64,000 nucleotides of DNA from Neobacillus citreus (GCF_018343545.2 NZ_JAGYPE020000003.1:1-64000), one strand, 5' to 3'. Shown: positions 8,734-17,426, numbered from the stretch's first letter. Made by a program: numbers and translations. The notes: generated from the letters alone by a model not told the origin.

Positions 8734-9704
8734 TGGTAATGGTCTATGAGCCAACAATTATATTCTGCACGATTTTATTTGCAGCGATTGTATTAGATTT
8801 GTTGATTGGTGATCCTCGGTGGCTGCCGCATCCTGTTGTCCTAATGGGAAAATTCATCACATTTTTAGAAAAGAGCTGGAATAGAGGAGAAGGCAGAGTC
8901 TGGAAAGGGATTTTCCTTACCGCAACTGTTGTTCTACTCGTTTTTTTCCTTACCTTTTTTATCGTCTTAGTTGCCTATCAAATACATCCATTTGTTGGTG
9001 TTTTTGCACAGATCTATCTTATTTCCACTACGATTGCGATAAAAGGTCTTTCGTCTGCTGCAAAAGAAGTCCTAGTTCCTTTAGTGAATGGGAATTTAGT
9101 AGAAGCAAGATTAAAGCTTAGTATGATCGTAGGTCGTGATACGGAAAGCTTGCCGGAGAGTGAAATTGTTAGAGGAACTGTTGAGACTGTTGCCGAGAAT
9201 ACGGTCGATGGCATAACAGCGCCATTATTTTGGGCAATCATTGGAGGAGCACCACTTGCGATGGTGTACCGTGCAATCAATACGTTAGATTCTATGGTTG
9301 GACATAAAGATGAGCGATTCATGCAATTTGGATGGGCATCAGCCAAGCTTGACGATCTAGTAAACTGGATTCCCGCGAGGCTAACAGCCCTTTCGATGTG
9401 GCTTTCAGCTTTTTTTATAAAAGGATCTAAAAAGAGCAATGGATGGAGCATAACGTGGAGGGATGCAAGAAAACACCCCAGTCCAAATAGTGGCTGGTCA
9501 GAGGCAATGGCAGCGGGGTTAATCGGAATTCAGCTAGGTGGAATCAATTACTATCGGGGAAAAAAGTCAGTTCGTGCACAAATGGGAGATCCTTTAAGGA
9601 ATTTGGTGCGCTCCGATATCGAACAAGCGATTCGAATTATGCATGGAGGATGGATTGTATTTTTTCTGATAGTTGTAGGCTTACTCCTGTCAGTCAGATC
9701 GTGA
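8730..9704 (+). CDS. cbiB: Adenosylcobinamide-phosphate synthase
   Basis: A 324-aa integral membrane protein of the CbiB/CobD family that joins adenosylcobyric acid to (R)-1-amino-2-propanol phosphate. The conserved LLIGDPRWLPHPVVLMG start, the AENTVDGITAPLFWA motif and the RDARKHPSPNSGWSEA loop identify it. Several hydrophobic segments place it in the membrane. Start codons at 8730, 8733 and 8739 are possible; 8730 gives the usual ATGA coupling to cobQ. Confidence 0.94.
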   Translation: MMVMVYEPTIIFCTILFAAIVLDLLIGDPRWLPHPVVLMGKFITFLEKSWNRGEGRVWKGIFLTATVVLLVFFLTFFIVLVAYQIHPFVGVFAQIYLISTTIAIKGLSSAAKEVLVPLVNGNLVEARLKLSMIVGRDTESLPESEIVRGTVETVAENTVDGITAPLFWAIIGGAPLAMVYRAINTLDSMVGHKDERFMQFGWASAKLDDLVNWIPARLTALSMWLSAFFIKGSKKSNGWSITWRDARKHPSPNSGWSEAMAAGLIGIQLGGINYYRGKKSVRAQMGDPLRNLVRSDIEQAIRIMHGGWIVFFLIVVGLLLSVRS

Positions 9705-9720
9705 AAATGAGGTGAAAATG

Positions 9721-10806
9721 ATGAAATGGCCAAATCATGGCGGACAACCTGAAACAATAAAAAAACTCTTCCATATTGAAGGAGATAAAGCATTACTCGA
9801 TTTTAGCGCAAACTTAAACCCTTTTGGACCTCCTTCCTGGCTGCAGGAGGCATTACAAGAACATTATAAGACGATCACACGTTATCCAGAGCCAACTTAT
9901 TCAAAAAGCAGCGCTTCGGTAGCAGCACATGAAGGGATAGACCAAGACAAGGTCCTATTAACAAATGGGGGAGCAGAGGCGATTTTTTTAGTAGCAAAAT
10001 TTTTCGAAAAAGGGAAAGCACTCATTGCTCACCCTACCTTCCTGGAATATGAACGAGCCTGTCATCATTACCATATTGATGTGGAAGATATTTTAGTAGG
10101 TCATGAAAGTGGATTTACATTACCAGTCGAATTGATACGACAAAAGTTTTTCGAAAAAGATGTTATGTTTCTTTGCCGCCCTAATAACCCAACTGGGACG
10201 GTAATAGCGGAAGAAGATTTGAAGCTATTATTGGAAGTAGGGGGAAAAACTGGTACATATGTAGTAGTGGATGAAGCCTTTGTCGATTTTCTGCCGACTT
10301 CCATTCCTACACTTACACCATGGTTATCGTCTTACCCCAATTTAATATTATTACGTTCTTTAACAAAAATGTATACCATCCCTGGGCTGAGAATCGGATT
10401 TATAATGGCTCATCCAACTATCATAAATGTATTGAAAAACGAACAAATTCCTTGGAGTATTAACTCTTTAGTAGATGCGTTAATTCCGAGATTACTTGAA
10501 GACCGTAGTTTTGTTAACAAAACAAGAGTATGGTTGCATGAGGAATCTCGAAATGTGTTTAAGAGATTAACTTCATTAGGATTTTACTTTTCCCCATCAC
10601 AAGTAAACTTTTATCTTTTGCGAGATAAGGAACAGCCGCAACGAACCGGTGAGCTTTATTCCTTTTTATTAGAGCACGGAATACTTACGCGGCACACTCA
10701 CAACTTTAAAGGACTAAATGGTGATTTCTTACGAATTGCCATACGTTCAAACTTTGAAAATGAACAGTTATTAGCTGTGCTTCAAAAGTGGAGAAATGAG
10801 TCATGA
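9721..10806 (+). CDS. cobD: Threonine-phosphate decarboxylase
   Basis: A class I/II PLP-dependent aminotransferase-fold enzyme of about 361 aa that decarboxylates L-threonine phosphate to the aminopropanol phosphate linker used by CbiB. The NGGAEAIFL segment, the CRPNNPTGT motif, VVDEAFVDF and the PLP-lysine region SLTKMYTIPGLRIGF are all present. Upstream in-frame GTG (9712) and ATG (9718) codons exist, but GAGGTG at 9709-9714 is best spaced for the ATG at 9721. Histidinol-phosphate aminotransferase is the close relative; the operon position decides for CobD. Confidence 0.92.
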   Translation: MKWPNHGGQPETIKKLFHIEGDKALLDFSANLNPFGPPSWLQEALQEHYKTITRYPEPTYSKSSASVAAHEGIDQDKVLLTNGGAEAIFLVAKFFEKGKALIAHPTFLEYERACHHYHIDVEDILVGHESGFTLPVELIRQKFFEKDVMFLCRPNNPTGTVIAEEDLKLLLEVGGKTGTYVVVDEAFVDFLPTSIPTLTPWLSSYPNLILLRSLTKMYTIPGLRIGFIMAHPTIINVLKNEQIPWSINSLVDALIPRLLEDRSFVNKTRVWLHEESRNVFKRLTSLGFYFSPSQVNFYLLRDKEQPQRTGELYSFLLEHGILTRHTHNFKGLNGDFLRIAIRSNFENEQLLAVLQKWRNES

Positions 10807-11351
10807 TCCTCTTTATTTCAGGTGGTGCCAGGTCGGGAAAAAGTCATTTAGCAGAGCAAACGGCTCTTTCGTTTTTTCATAAAATGAAGGAGGAAAATCA
10901 AAGGGGTTCTCTTTATTACATAGCGACAGCGAAAAAAAGTGATGATGAAATGGAGGAAAGGATTCGATTTCATAAGCAAGATCGAGGGAAGGAGTGGCAA
11001 ACGGTTGAAGAGTCCTTTCACCTTGAACCGATTCTGTCGCAATTTAAAAATGGTGATGTTATTTTAATAGACTGTTTGACCATATGGTTAAGTAATGTCA
11101 TGTTCGAGCTTGAACATAGAATGGAAATGATAGAAAACAGTGTGAATCGCTGGTTATGTCTTGCACGTGAAAAGCAATTTCACCTTATAATTGTTTCGAA
11201 TGATGTGAATGAGGGGATTCCTTCCACTGATGAAGCTGTACAAAGATATATGTATACCTTACAGCGTCTCCATCAAACGATTGTGCAGCAATCAGACATT
11301 GCCGCTCAGGTCCAGGCGGGGATTCCTATGTATTGGAAGGGAGAAATTTGA
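10803..11351 (+). CDS. cobU: Adenosylcobinamide kinase / guanylyltransferase
   Basis: A 182-aa CobU/CobP protein that phosphorylates adenosylcobinamide and transfers GMP to it. It has the P-loop GGARSGKS (residues 7-14), the RIRFHKQDR motif with the guanylylated His, and LIDCLTIWLSN. The usual EVG-GIVP segment is modified to NDVNEGIPS. It overlaps cobD by ATGA and shares one base with the cobS start. A second, degenerate CobU-like gene lies at 12636. Confidence 0.92.
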   Translation: MILFISGGARSGKSHLAEQTALSFFHKMKEENQRGSLYYIATAKKSDDEMEERIRFHKQDRGKEWQTVEESFHLEPILSQFKNGDVILIDCLTIWLSNVMFELEHRMEMIENSVNRWLCLAREKQFHLIIVSNDVNEGIPSTDEAVQRYMYTLQRLHQTIVQQSDIAAQVQAGIPMYWKGEI

Positions 11352-12109
11352 TGAAGCAAATGTTCTTTGGATTTATACTTGCGGTTCAATTTCTATCACG
11401 AATTCCTCTTTCCATTGAATGTCCATGGACCAAACAGACAAGTAGATGGGCATTAAGGAGTTATCCGCTTGTCGGTGCAGTGCTGGGGTCTATAATCACG
11501 ATCATTTTGTGTATGTTTCAGTCTTATCTTCCAATCCCTATCATGACATTGCTCATCGTTTCTTTATGGGTATATCTTACGGGAGGATTACACTTAGATG
11601 GGTGGATGGATGTAGCAGATGCAGTAGGTTCAAATGCTCCCCTAGAGAGAAAATGGGAGATTATGAAAGACCCACATGTAGGAAGCTTTGGTATCATTTC
11701 ACTGCTTTTTTTACTAGCATGGAAAATATTATTGATTTATTCGTTGATTGAATCTGGTTTCTTCCTATATTCATTTCTTTTTATCATGGCGTTTTCTCGT
11801 TTAGGAGCCGCTGTTTTAATGGTTTTTCTACCTACCGCTAAACAACATGGCTTAGCATGGGAGTGGAAGAAAAACGTAAATAGGCTTGATTGTTTGTATG
11901 CAGCAATCCCTGTATGTGTACTATTATTCTTCTTTCGTGACTTTCTATATTTACTTCCAGCATACATCGTATTTATTGGCTTATTTGGAGCATGGATCAA
12001 ACATACCTTTAAAGGGACGAATGGAGATTTATTAGGTACAGCGATTGAAGGAGGCGAATTATGGGGACTTGTGATCACATGGATGTATATTTCGTTCGTC
12101 ATGGGATAA
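11351..12109 (+). CDS. cobS: Adenosylcobinamide-GDP ribazoletransferase (cobalamin synthase)
   Basis: A 252-aa polytopic membrane enzyme that joins adenosylcobinamide-GDP and alpha-ribazole (or its phosphate). The GGLHLDGWMDVADAVGS metal-binding motif, the KDPHVGSFG motif and the GTNGDLLGTAIE region near the C terminus identify it. The frame opens earlier at 11333, but the ATG at 11351 shares a base with the cobU stop codon (TGATG), fits FLSRIP-type N termini and is preferred. Confidence 0.94.
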   Translation: MKQMFFGFILAVQFLSRIPLSIECPWTKQTSRWALRSYPLVGAVLGSIITIILCMFQSYLPIPIMTLLIVSLWVYLTGGLHLDGWMDVADAVGSNAPLERKWEIMKDPHVGSFGIISLLFLLAWKILLIYSLIESGFFLYSFLFIMAFSRLGAAVLMVFLPTAKQHGLAWEWKKNVNRLDCLYAAIPVCVLLFFFRDFLYLLPAYIVFIGLFGAWIKHTFKGTNGDLLGTAIEGGELWGLVITWMYISFVMG

Positions 12110-12687
12110 CAAATTGGAATAAGGAGAAAAGGTATTTAGGCCATTCTGATATCGGATTAATAAGAAGCGAACTATCTCAGTTAAATAATCTACAGAAAGT
12201 GTTATCGAGATTAAACTTTGACCATGTATTTACGAGTGATTTACTACGTTGTCAGGAGACCTTAGCATATTTAAGCATTCCGTCACAGGTTTCAATAGAT
12301 TGTAGATTAAGAGAAATTAATTTTGGAGACTGGGAAGGAAAGACGTATGACGAGCTAAAGAATCAGATAGCTTATCGGAACTGGCTGGAGAATTGGGAGG
12401 TCTATTCGATACCGAATGGAGAGTCAGCTGAAACATTCAAATCTAGAATTGATTTCTTTTTTTATGAGTTATTTCAGCAAGCGATGGAAACTAGCCCTGC
12501 GAAAATACTTGTGATGACCCATGGAGGTGTCATCCGCTACCTTGTTTCAAAATATGTGTCCTCCAGGTCTTTTTGGGATCTAACCATTTCACATGGACAG
12601 GGTATTCGATTAACTTTTGAGCAGCAGAAGGGGGAATGGGTATGCAGCTCGTTATTGGCGGTGCCTTTTCAGGAAAAAGAAAAATAG
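12061..12687 (+). CDS. cobC: Alpha-ribazole phosphatase-like histidine phosphatase
   Basis: A 208-aa phosphoglycerate-mutase-family phosphatase with the catalytic FVRHGITNWN near the N terminus, the REINFGDWEG motif and the second His in MTHGGVIRYL. In this operon it most likely removes the 5' phosphate from alpha-ribazole phosphate or cobalamin phosphate. AAGGAGG at 12048-12054 lies six bases from the ATG at 12061, which supports a 49-base overlap with cobS; the ATG at 12079 would also give a normal protein. The symbol is given by context. Confidence 0.85.
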   Translation: MGTCDHMDVYFVRHGITNWNKEKRYLGHSDIGLIRSELSQLNNLQKVLSRLNFDHVFTSDLLRCQETLAYLSIPSQVSIDCRLREINFGDWEGKTYDELKNQIAYRNWLENWEVYSIPNGESAETFKSRIDFFFYELFQQAMETSPAKILVMTHGGVIRYLVSKYVSSRSFWDLTISHGQGIRLTFEQQKGEWVCSSLLAVPFQEKEK

Positions 12688-13070
12688 TAAAATCAAATAA
12701 TGGACCATGCAGCTGGGTATCTGCTTATGTGGGAGATAGTGTGGGAGATTGGGAGGCAAAATGGGAGAATGGTTCAACGTTAGTAATGGAGGGCTGGGAA
12801 AAATGGATTGCGTCTGAGCTTCAGAATGGTGAAAACAATGACGAGATTCGAAGGGGATTTAGAACAATATTAAAGACCCTCCTTAAGGAGGAGGAAAATA
12901 GAAAGAACAAAATAGTCCTGATTATGTTAGAGGTTGGAAAGGGAATTGTTCCTTTGCAAAAGGATGAAAGAAGACTAAGGGATCTAACTGGGTGGATTGC
13001 ACAGGATGCAGCAAGTGTTTCAGATGAAGTGATTTTTGTATGGAACGGATTAGCGAAGAGAGTCAAATAG
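12636..13070 (+). CDS. Degenerate CobU-like protein, 144 aa
   Basis: The ends resemble CobU/CobP: an N-terminal IGGAFSGKRK loop and a C-terminal EVGKGIVPLQKDERRLRDL-type segment, followed by DEVIFVWNGLAKRVK. The middle, which in CobU carries the guanylylated His and the LIDCLTIWL motif, is missing. Arg replaces the usual Ser/Thr after the P-loop Lys, so kinase or transferase activity is doubtful. It overlaps the phosphatase gene by 52 bases and is the last gene of the operon. It may be a regulatory or structural paralogue, or decaying. A second copy of its last 26 codons lies at 45829-45906. Confidence 0.75.
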   Translation: MGMQLVIGGAFSGKRKIVKSNNGPCSWVSAYVGDSVGDWEAKWENGSTLVMEGWEKWIASELQNGENNDEIRRGFRTILKTLLKEEENRKNKIVLIMLEVGKGIVPLQKDERRLRDLTGWIAQDAASVSDEVIFVWNGLAKRVK

Positions 13071-13229
13071 TTATACGCTGAGATCCTATCAAGCTGGAGC
13101 GATACTTTTCTTGGGCTGCACGAGCAAAATAAGCTGCTTATTTTTACCAGTGCGTTACTTTTCTCGTGCTCACGGGTAGAATGAGTTCTTCATTTGTTCA
13201 AATTTAAAAATAAAAATTCAGAAAATATA
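13071..13229. other. Intergenic DNA after the cobalamin operon
   Basis: No gene is seen. AAAATAAG/CTTATTTT forms a short hairpin near 13121-13140. The 15 bases at 13213-13227 (AAAATTCAGAAAATA) match the CodY box consensus with three mismatches and lie just upstream of the next promoter. Confidence 0.4.
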
Positions 13230-13281
13230 TTGACGAGATAATAAATATTACTTATTATAATATTCAGATAAGTAATATTTA
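13230..13281 (+). promoter_or_regulatory. Promoter and large inverted-repeat operator of the GntR gene
   Basis: TTGACG (13230-13235) and TATTAT (13253-13258) are spaced by 17 bases. A perfect 14-bp inverted repeat, TAAATATTACTTAT (13242-13255) and ATAAGTAATATTTA (13268-13281), flanks the -10 element with a 12-base centre. A regulator bound here would block the promoter. Autoregulation by the adjacent GntR protein is the simplest idea but is not shown. A 160-base untranslated leader follows. Confidence 0.65.
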
Positions 13282-13444
13282 ATATTTTCGGTTTCAGGCA
13301 TACCCTTTAAAAAGGCAGGTGTTAAAATTCAAGTTTAATAGCGGCGACATGGTTTATTCTGCAAAATAACCTCCAAACCAATTTCATATTATGTATTCTA
13401 TTTAGAAGGTAAAAAGCCATGCCAGGGGAGGAGGAGGTTTCAAA

Positions 13445-14161
13445 ATGAAAAATAGAAGTGATCAGTTAGTCCATGAGCTTGGCAAGAAAATCGTAACAGG
13501 GGAATTCGCTCAAGGTGAGATATTACCAAAGGCTGAAGATATAAGTGAAAGATATGAGGTAAGTCGAACCGTAGTGCGCGAAGCCTTTAAAGGATTAACC
13601 ACACTTGGGCTTGTGAGATCCAATCAAAAAGCTGGGACGATTGTCCTTCCTCGTTCTGAGTGGCAATGGTGGAATCTTGATGTATTAACTTGGGTCATAG
13701 AGGACGAGAATAATACCGACTTTTTAGTGCATTTGACAGAAGTGAGATTGGGCCTTGAACCAATGGCGGCGGCATTGGCAGCTAAACGAGCAACTGATCA
13801 AGACATGCTAAAAATAACAGATGCTTTTGAGCGTCTGGAGCAATCGCTTGGGGATGAAAAGGCCTGGGCAAGTGCGGATTATGATTTCCATGAAAGAATC
13901 CTGCAGGCTTCCTACAACGATCTCATTATAAACACGGTTAAAACACTTCGAAAAGCGCTAGTGAAAAGCCGAGAAAAAACGATACAGGCTGCCAAGGATT
14001 ATCCGGAATCACCGTATGATACGCCAACAAAAGAAGTGCTGGATCGACACCGTGCTATCTACGATGCCGTAATGGCAAGAGATGAAGAGTTGGCCCGGCA
14101 AAAAATGACGGATTTAATCTTACGTGTGAAAAGAATTTTAGATAAAATATACGGGTTTTAA
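13445..14161 (+). CDS. GntR-family (FCD/FadR-type) transcriptional regulator
   Basis: A 238-aa regulator with a winged helix-turn-helix in residues 1-75 (LPKAEDISERYEVSRTVVREAFKGLTTLGLVR) and an all-helical FCD ligand-binding domain from about 95 on. FHERILQAS and DRHRAIYDAV hold likely metal-binding His residues. FCD regulators usually sense small organic acids and repress the neighbouring catabolic genes. GGAGGAGG precedes the ATG. The downstream FAH-hydrolase gene starts 48 bases after it on the same strand, so the two may be cotranscribed. Confidence 0.9.
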   Translation: MKNRSDQLVHELGKKIVTGEFAQGEILPKAEDISERYEVSRTVVREAFKGLTTLGLVRSNQKAGTIVLPRSEWQWWNLDVLTWVIEDENNTDFLVHLTEVRLGLEPMAAALAAKRATDQDMLKITDAFERLEQSLGDEKAWASADYDFHERILQASYNDLIINTVKTLRKALVKSREKTIQAAKDYPESPYDTPTKEVLDRHRAIYDAVMARDEELARQKMTDLILRVKRILDKIYGF

Positions 14162-14209
14162 AGCTAACTTTTTACTAAAAAATAGTTCGACTTAGAGAGG
14201 AGCAAAAAA

Positions 14210-15187
14210 ATGGGATTACAAGTTGTAAGATTCGAAAAGCAAGGTAAAGAGTCTTGGGGTGTTGTCTCAAACAATCAAATAATTGCCCTAAAAAATACTT
14301 ATAGCACTTTAGCGCAATTTTTAGAAGAAGGTGCAGAAGAGGCTAGAAAAGTGAAAGAAAGTGGAATTGGGGTGACTTTTTCACTAGATGAAGTGACTGT
14401 CCTAAGCCCGGTGACACAGCCGGCAAGAATTGTCTGCCAAGGAGCCAATTACTCTTCTCACCGTGCTGAAGCTGGCTTGGAAGCAACGCGCCCGCCGTTT
14501 AACCTGATTTTTAGCAAGGCAGATAGCTCACTTTGCGGGGCGTATTCGGAAATTATCCGGCCATCACATGTGCAGCTGTTAGACTATGAAATTGAATTAG
14601 GATTAGTGATCGGAACTGAGATTTCTCAAGCCGTAGAAGTGACAGATGAAACCCTTCATCAATATGTTGCCGGTCTTGTCATTATGAATGATGTATCTGC
14701 AAGGGATGTCCAGCTTTGTGAAGGTCAATGGTTAAAAGGGAAAAGCTACCGAACATTTGGACCTACAGGGCCGTACCTATACTTATTAGACGAAAATGAA
14801 ATCGCTCTCATTCATGACCTTGAATTAAAATGTTTTGTCAATGATGAGCTTCGCCAAGCGGCCAACACAAACCAACTGCTTTTCAAACCAGCAGAGACAC
14901 TTACTGAACTATCAGAAATTATGAATCTATCAAAAGGAGATTTAATCATCACTGGCACAACAGGTGGTGTAGCCTTAAATCTCTCTCCGGATGTACTTGG
15001 CCAAATTTCAAGCCTAGCACTCCCATACCAACAGAAATTAGATTTACTTGTAGAAAGCCAAATCAACAATGGTAAATATCTTGAAGATGGTGATGTTATT
15101 CGCTGCCAAATCAGAAGTGCAGATGGAACCATCGACCTTGGAGAGCAAGTGAACAAGGTAGTACCAAGTAAAGTTGCCATTTCCTAA
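14210..15187 (+). CDS. Fumarylacetoacetate hydrolase-family protein
   Basis: A 325-aa FAH-superfamily enzyme. Members hydrolyse or isomerise acyl-pyruvates and related ring-cleavage products. The RIVCQGANYSSHRAEAG region, the metal-binding LDYEIELGLVIG (two Glu) and NDVSARD (Asp), and the KSYRTFGPTGPYL segment are conserved. GAGAGGAGC precedes the ATG. Between a GntR regulator and a flavin hydroxylase, it probably cleaves an aromatic ring-fission product. The exact substrate (fumarylacetoacetate, acylpyruvate or hydroxyheptadienedioate type) cannot be told. A short piece similar to its KGKSY region recurs at 46221. Confidence 0.88.
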   Translation: MGLQVVRFEKQGKESWGVVSNNQIIALKNTYSTLAQFLEEGAEEARKVKESGIGVTFSLDEVTVLSPVTQPARIVCQGANYSSHRAEAGLEATRPPFNLIFSKADSSLCGAYSEIIRPSHVQLLDYEIELGLVIGTEISQAVEVTDETLHQYVAGLVIMNDVSARDVQLCEGQWLKGKSYRTFGPTGPYLYLLDENEIALIHDLELKCFVNDELRQAANTNQLLFKPAETLTELSEIMNLSKGDLIITGTTGGVALNLSPDVLGQISSLALPYQQKLDLLVESQINNGKYLEDGDVIRCQIRSADGTIDLGEQVNKVVPSKVAIS

Positions 15188-15650
15188 TTTACTTAACACA
15201 TATTGCTGGGAATTACATAAGCCGCTTTCATCATCCAGATCCCAGCCTCCCTTTATTTTAACCCAATTAGCATTACATTTTGAAAAGCATCATAAGTACT
15301 TAGTTGTTGGCTCTGTTATTATTGATTGTTGATTTTCGCGTAGGTATGAAAATTCATAGGCGAAGTATTTACGGCTATTTATAAAAAGGAAGCTTAAAAA
15401 GCAGAGATAAGCGAATATATTTCGGTTAACTGCTCGAAATAGCCCAAAATCCAAAGATTTAGATGGTATAACCGGAAAAACTTCCTTTATTTTTAAGTAA
15501 AAATAAGTATTTCCTAAAATAAACGAAATTCTTCCGTCTATTTTTCAAACTCAGTAAAATCAACATTCAGTTATAACAGACTTGTTTTAAATGTATCCGC
15601 TTACACGCAGGGTTCATCCAATTATTAATAGTTGAAAAGGGGTTTGGTAG
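15188..15650. other. Regulatory intergenic region before the hydroxylase
   Basis: No gene is seen in these 463 bases. A possible promoter is TTGATT (15322-15327) with TATGAA (15345-15350), 17 bases apart. TATTTCG (15418-15424) and CGAAATA (15435-15441) form an inverted repeat with a 10-base centre. AACAGACTTGTT near 15575 is a short palindrome. The cre-like site is listed separately. Confidence 0.45.
15592..15605 (+). promoter_or_regulatory. Candidate CcpA binding site (cre)
   Basis: TGTATCCGCTTACA differs at two positions from the ideal palindrome TGTAAGCGCTTACA. It lies 46 bases before the hydroxylase start, a position where CcpA would act as a roadblock. Carbon catabolite repression of an aromatic degradation gene would be sensible. 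Confidence 0.6.
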
Positions 15651-17225
15651 ATGAATCAAGAAATTCATGATGTTGCTATTGTCGGTTATGGTCCTGTATC
15701 AAAGCTATTAGCCACCTTGCTCGGACATAAGGGATGGAAGGTTGGTATATATGAAAGATTTCCTCACGAATACCCGTTGCCGAGAGCCGTTCATTTTGAT
15801 GATGAAATTGCCCGGATTTTACAATCGGTTATTCCTGCAAGTGAAATTGAGAGAATCACGGAGGTTGCCAACGATTTATACACCTGGTGTAATGCCGAGC
15901 GGAAAACTCTTTTAGAATTGAACTTTTCTGAATTTGGGGTTTCGGGATGGCCGGGTCATTTATTCTTTAATCAGCCGCAGCTCGAAGGATTATTAGACAA
16001 AGCCTGCCGCCAACAGGCAACAGTGGACGTGAATATGGGAAAAGAAGCTGTTGCATTAAACGAATTTGATGACCATGTAGAGTTAGTTGTAAAGGATTTG
16101 CAGGGAGAAGAAACCACCGTCAGCGCAAAATATGTGGTTGGCTGTGATGGGGCGAATAGTTTTGTCCGAAGAAATATGGAACATACGATAACCGATCTTG
16201 GATTTGTAGCCGATTGGCTTGTGGTAGATATCATTCCTCAAACCGAGAGGGAATGGAAACCAATGAATTTACAACTATGTGATCCGGCTCGTCCCACTAC
16301 CGTTGTTTCAGGTGGTCCCGGAAGAAGACGCTGGGAATTCATGTCCCTTCCAGGAGAGACAAAAGAAGATCTGAACAAGGAAGAAGTGGCATGGAAGTTA
16401 TTGGAGCCTTGGGATATTACTCCTGCGAATTCTGTGTTAGAACGGCAAGCGATTTATACATTTAAAGCCTTATGGGTGGATGAATGGAGAAAAGGCAGGC
16501 TGGTATTGGCTGGCGATGCGGCGCACTTAACACCGCCATTCATGGGTCAAGGGATGTGTGCAGGACTTCGTGATGCCAAGAATTTAGCTTGGAAGCTAGA
16601 TTTGGTCTTAAGTGGAAAAGTGGATGACAACTTCCTTGATATGTATACGAAAGAACGGAAACCACATAATCGTGATGTGGTCGAAGCAGCCTTGTTTTTA
16701 GGAAAAGTGATTTGTGTAACCGATCCAGAGGCAGCTGCACTTCGGGATGAGGCATTCTTTACCGGCAAGGTACCGCCAATGCCAGAATTTCCATTTTTGA
16801 CTGATGGCATTCTTGGGGAACCAGGGAACTACACGGGGAAACTATCTTTCCAGAGTCAGGTAAACTATCAGGACAAGACTGGATTGTTTGACGATGTCGT
16901 TGGAGACGGGTGGCTGATTATGAGTCCAGTCGATGATCCTAGGAGCGTTTTACAGGAGGAACAGATCACCTTCCTTGAGAACCTAGGTGCGAAATTTATA
17001 ACAGTTTCGGAAGCTTACAATCCACAAATTGAATCAGCTGATCAGGTAGTAGATATTGAGGGGAAATACAAACAGTATTTTCATACAACTGGCTTAGAGG
17101 CTGTTGTGGTTCGCCCTGATTATTATATGTTTGGGGGCGCTGCAAAATTGGCTGAATTATCCTTGCTTGTTGAAGATTTAATTAAACAAATGGGGCAGTT
17201 CATCAATAAGGCAGCTGTTAGATAA
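15651..17225 (+). CDS. MhpA-like FAD-dependent aromatic hydroxylase
   Basis: A 524-aa class A flavoprotein monooxygenase. The N-terminal FAD-binding IVGYGPVSKLLATLLG (residues 9-24), the central CDGANSFVRR (DG motif) and VLAGDAAHLTPPFMGQGMC (GD motif) are intact. The overall pattern (PRAVHFDDEIARILQ, GMCAGLRDAKNLAWKL) resembles 3-(3-hydroxyphenyl)propionate hydroxylase MhpA, which adds an ortho hydroxyl using NADH and oxygen. AAAAGGGG precedes the ATG. With the extradiol dioxygenase downstream it forms the first two steps of a meta-cleavage route. Substrate unproven. A relic of a second copy lies at 46252. Confidence 0.88.
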   Translation: MNQEIHDVAIVGYGPVSKLLATLLGHKGWKVGIYERFPHEYPLPRAVHFDDEIARILQSVIPASEIERITEVANDLYTWCNAERKTLLELNFSEFGVSGWPGHLFFNQPQLEGLLDKACRQQATVDVNMGKEAVALNEFDDHVELVVKDLQGEETTVSAKYVVGCDGANSFVRRNMEHTITDLGFVADWLVVDIIPQTEREWKPMNLQLCDPARPTTVVSGGPGRRRWEFMSLPGETKEDLNKEEVAWKLLEPWDITPANSVLERQAIYTFKALWVDEWRKGRLVLAGDAAHLTPPFMGQGMCAGLRDAKNLAWKLDLVLSGKVDDNFLDMYTKERKPHNRDVVEAALFLGKVICVTDPEAAALRDEAFFTGKVPPMPEFPFLTDGILGEPGNYTGKLSFQSQVNYQDKTGLFDDVVGDGWLIMSPVDDPRSVLQEEQITFLENLGAKFITVSEAYNPQIESADQVVDIEGKYKQYFHTTGLEAVVVRPDYYMFGGAAKLAELSLLVEDLIKQMGQFINKAAVR

Positions 17226-17426
17226 CGATATGCTTCTAAGACAGCTGCCGAAGGATCATAAAGGACGGGAATCCTTTATGATTCGTTTCTGATTTGTTTG
17301 GGGCAAACCAGAAACAGTTGGTAGACTTGGGAAAGTCTAGAAGTACATTATACAATATTTTTTTAAAAAAATAATAATTTTGGGATTATAAACTTTTTAA
17401 AAATAAACCTTATGGGGGAATATGCA
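17226..17426. other. Spacer with stacked hairpins between hydroxylase and dioxygenase genes
   Basis: Two strong hairpins follow the hydroxylase stop: ATCATAAAGGA (17255-17265) with TCCTTTATGAT (17272-17282), and GTTTCTGATTTG (17285-17296) with CAAACCAGAAAC (17304-17315, one mismatch). A third small stem lies near 17323. None has a clean T-run, so mRNA processing or stability elements are as likely as termination. Confidence 0.5.
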
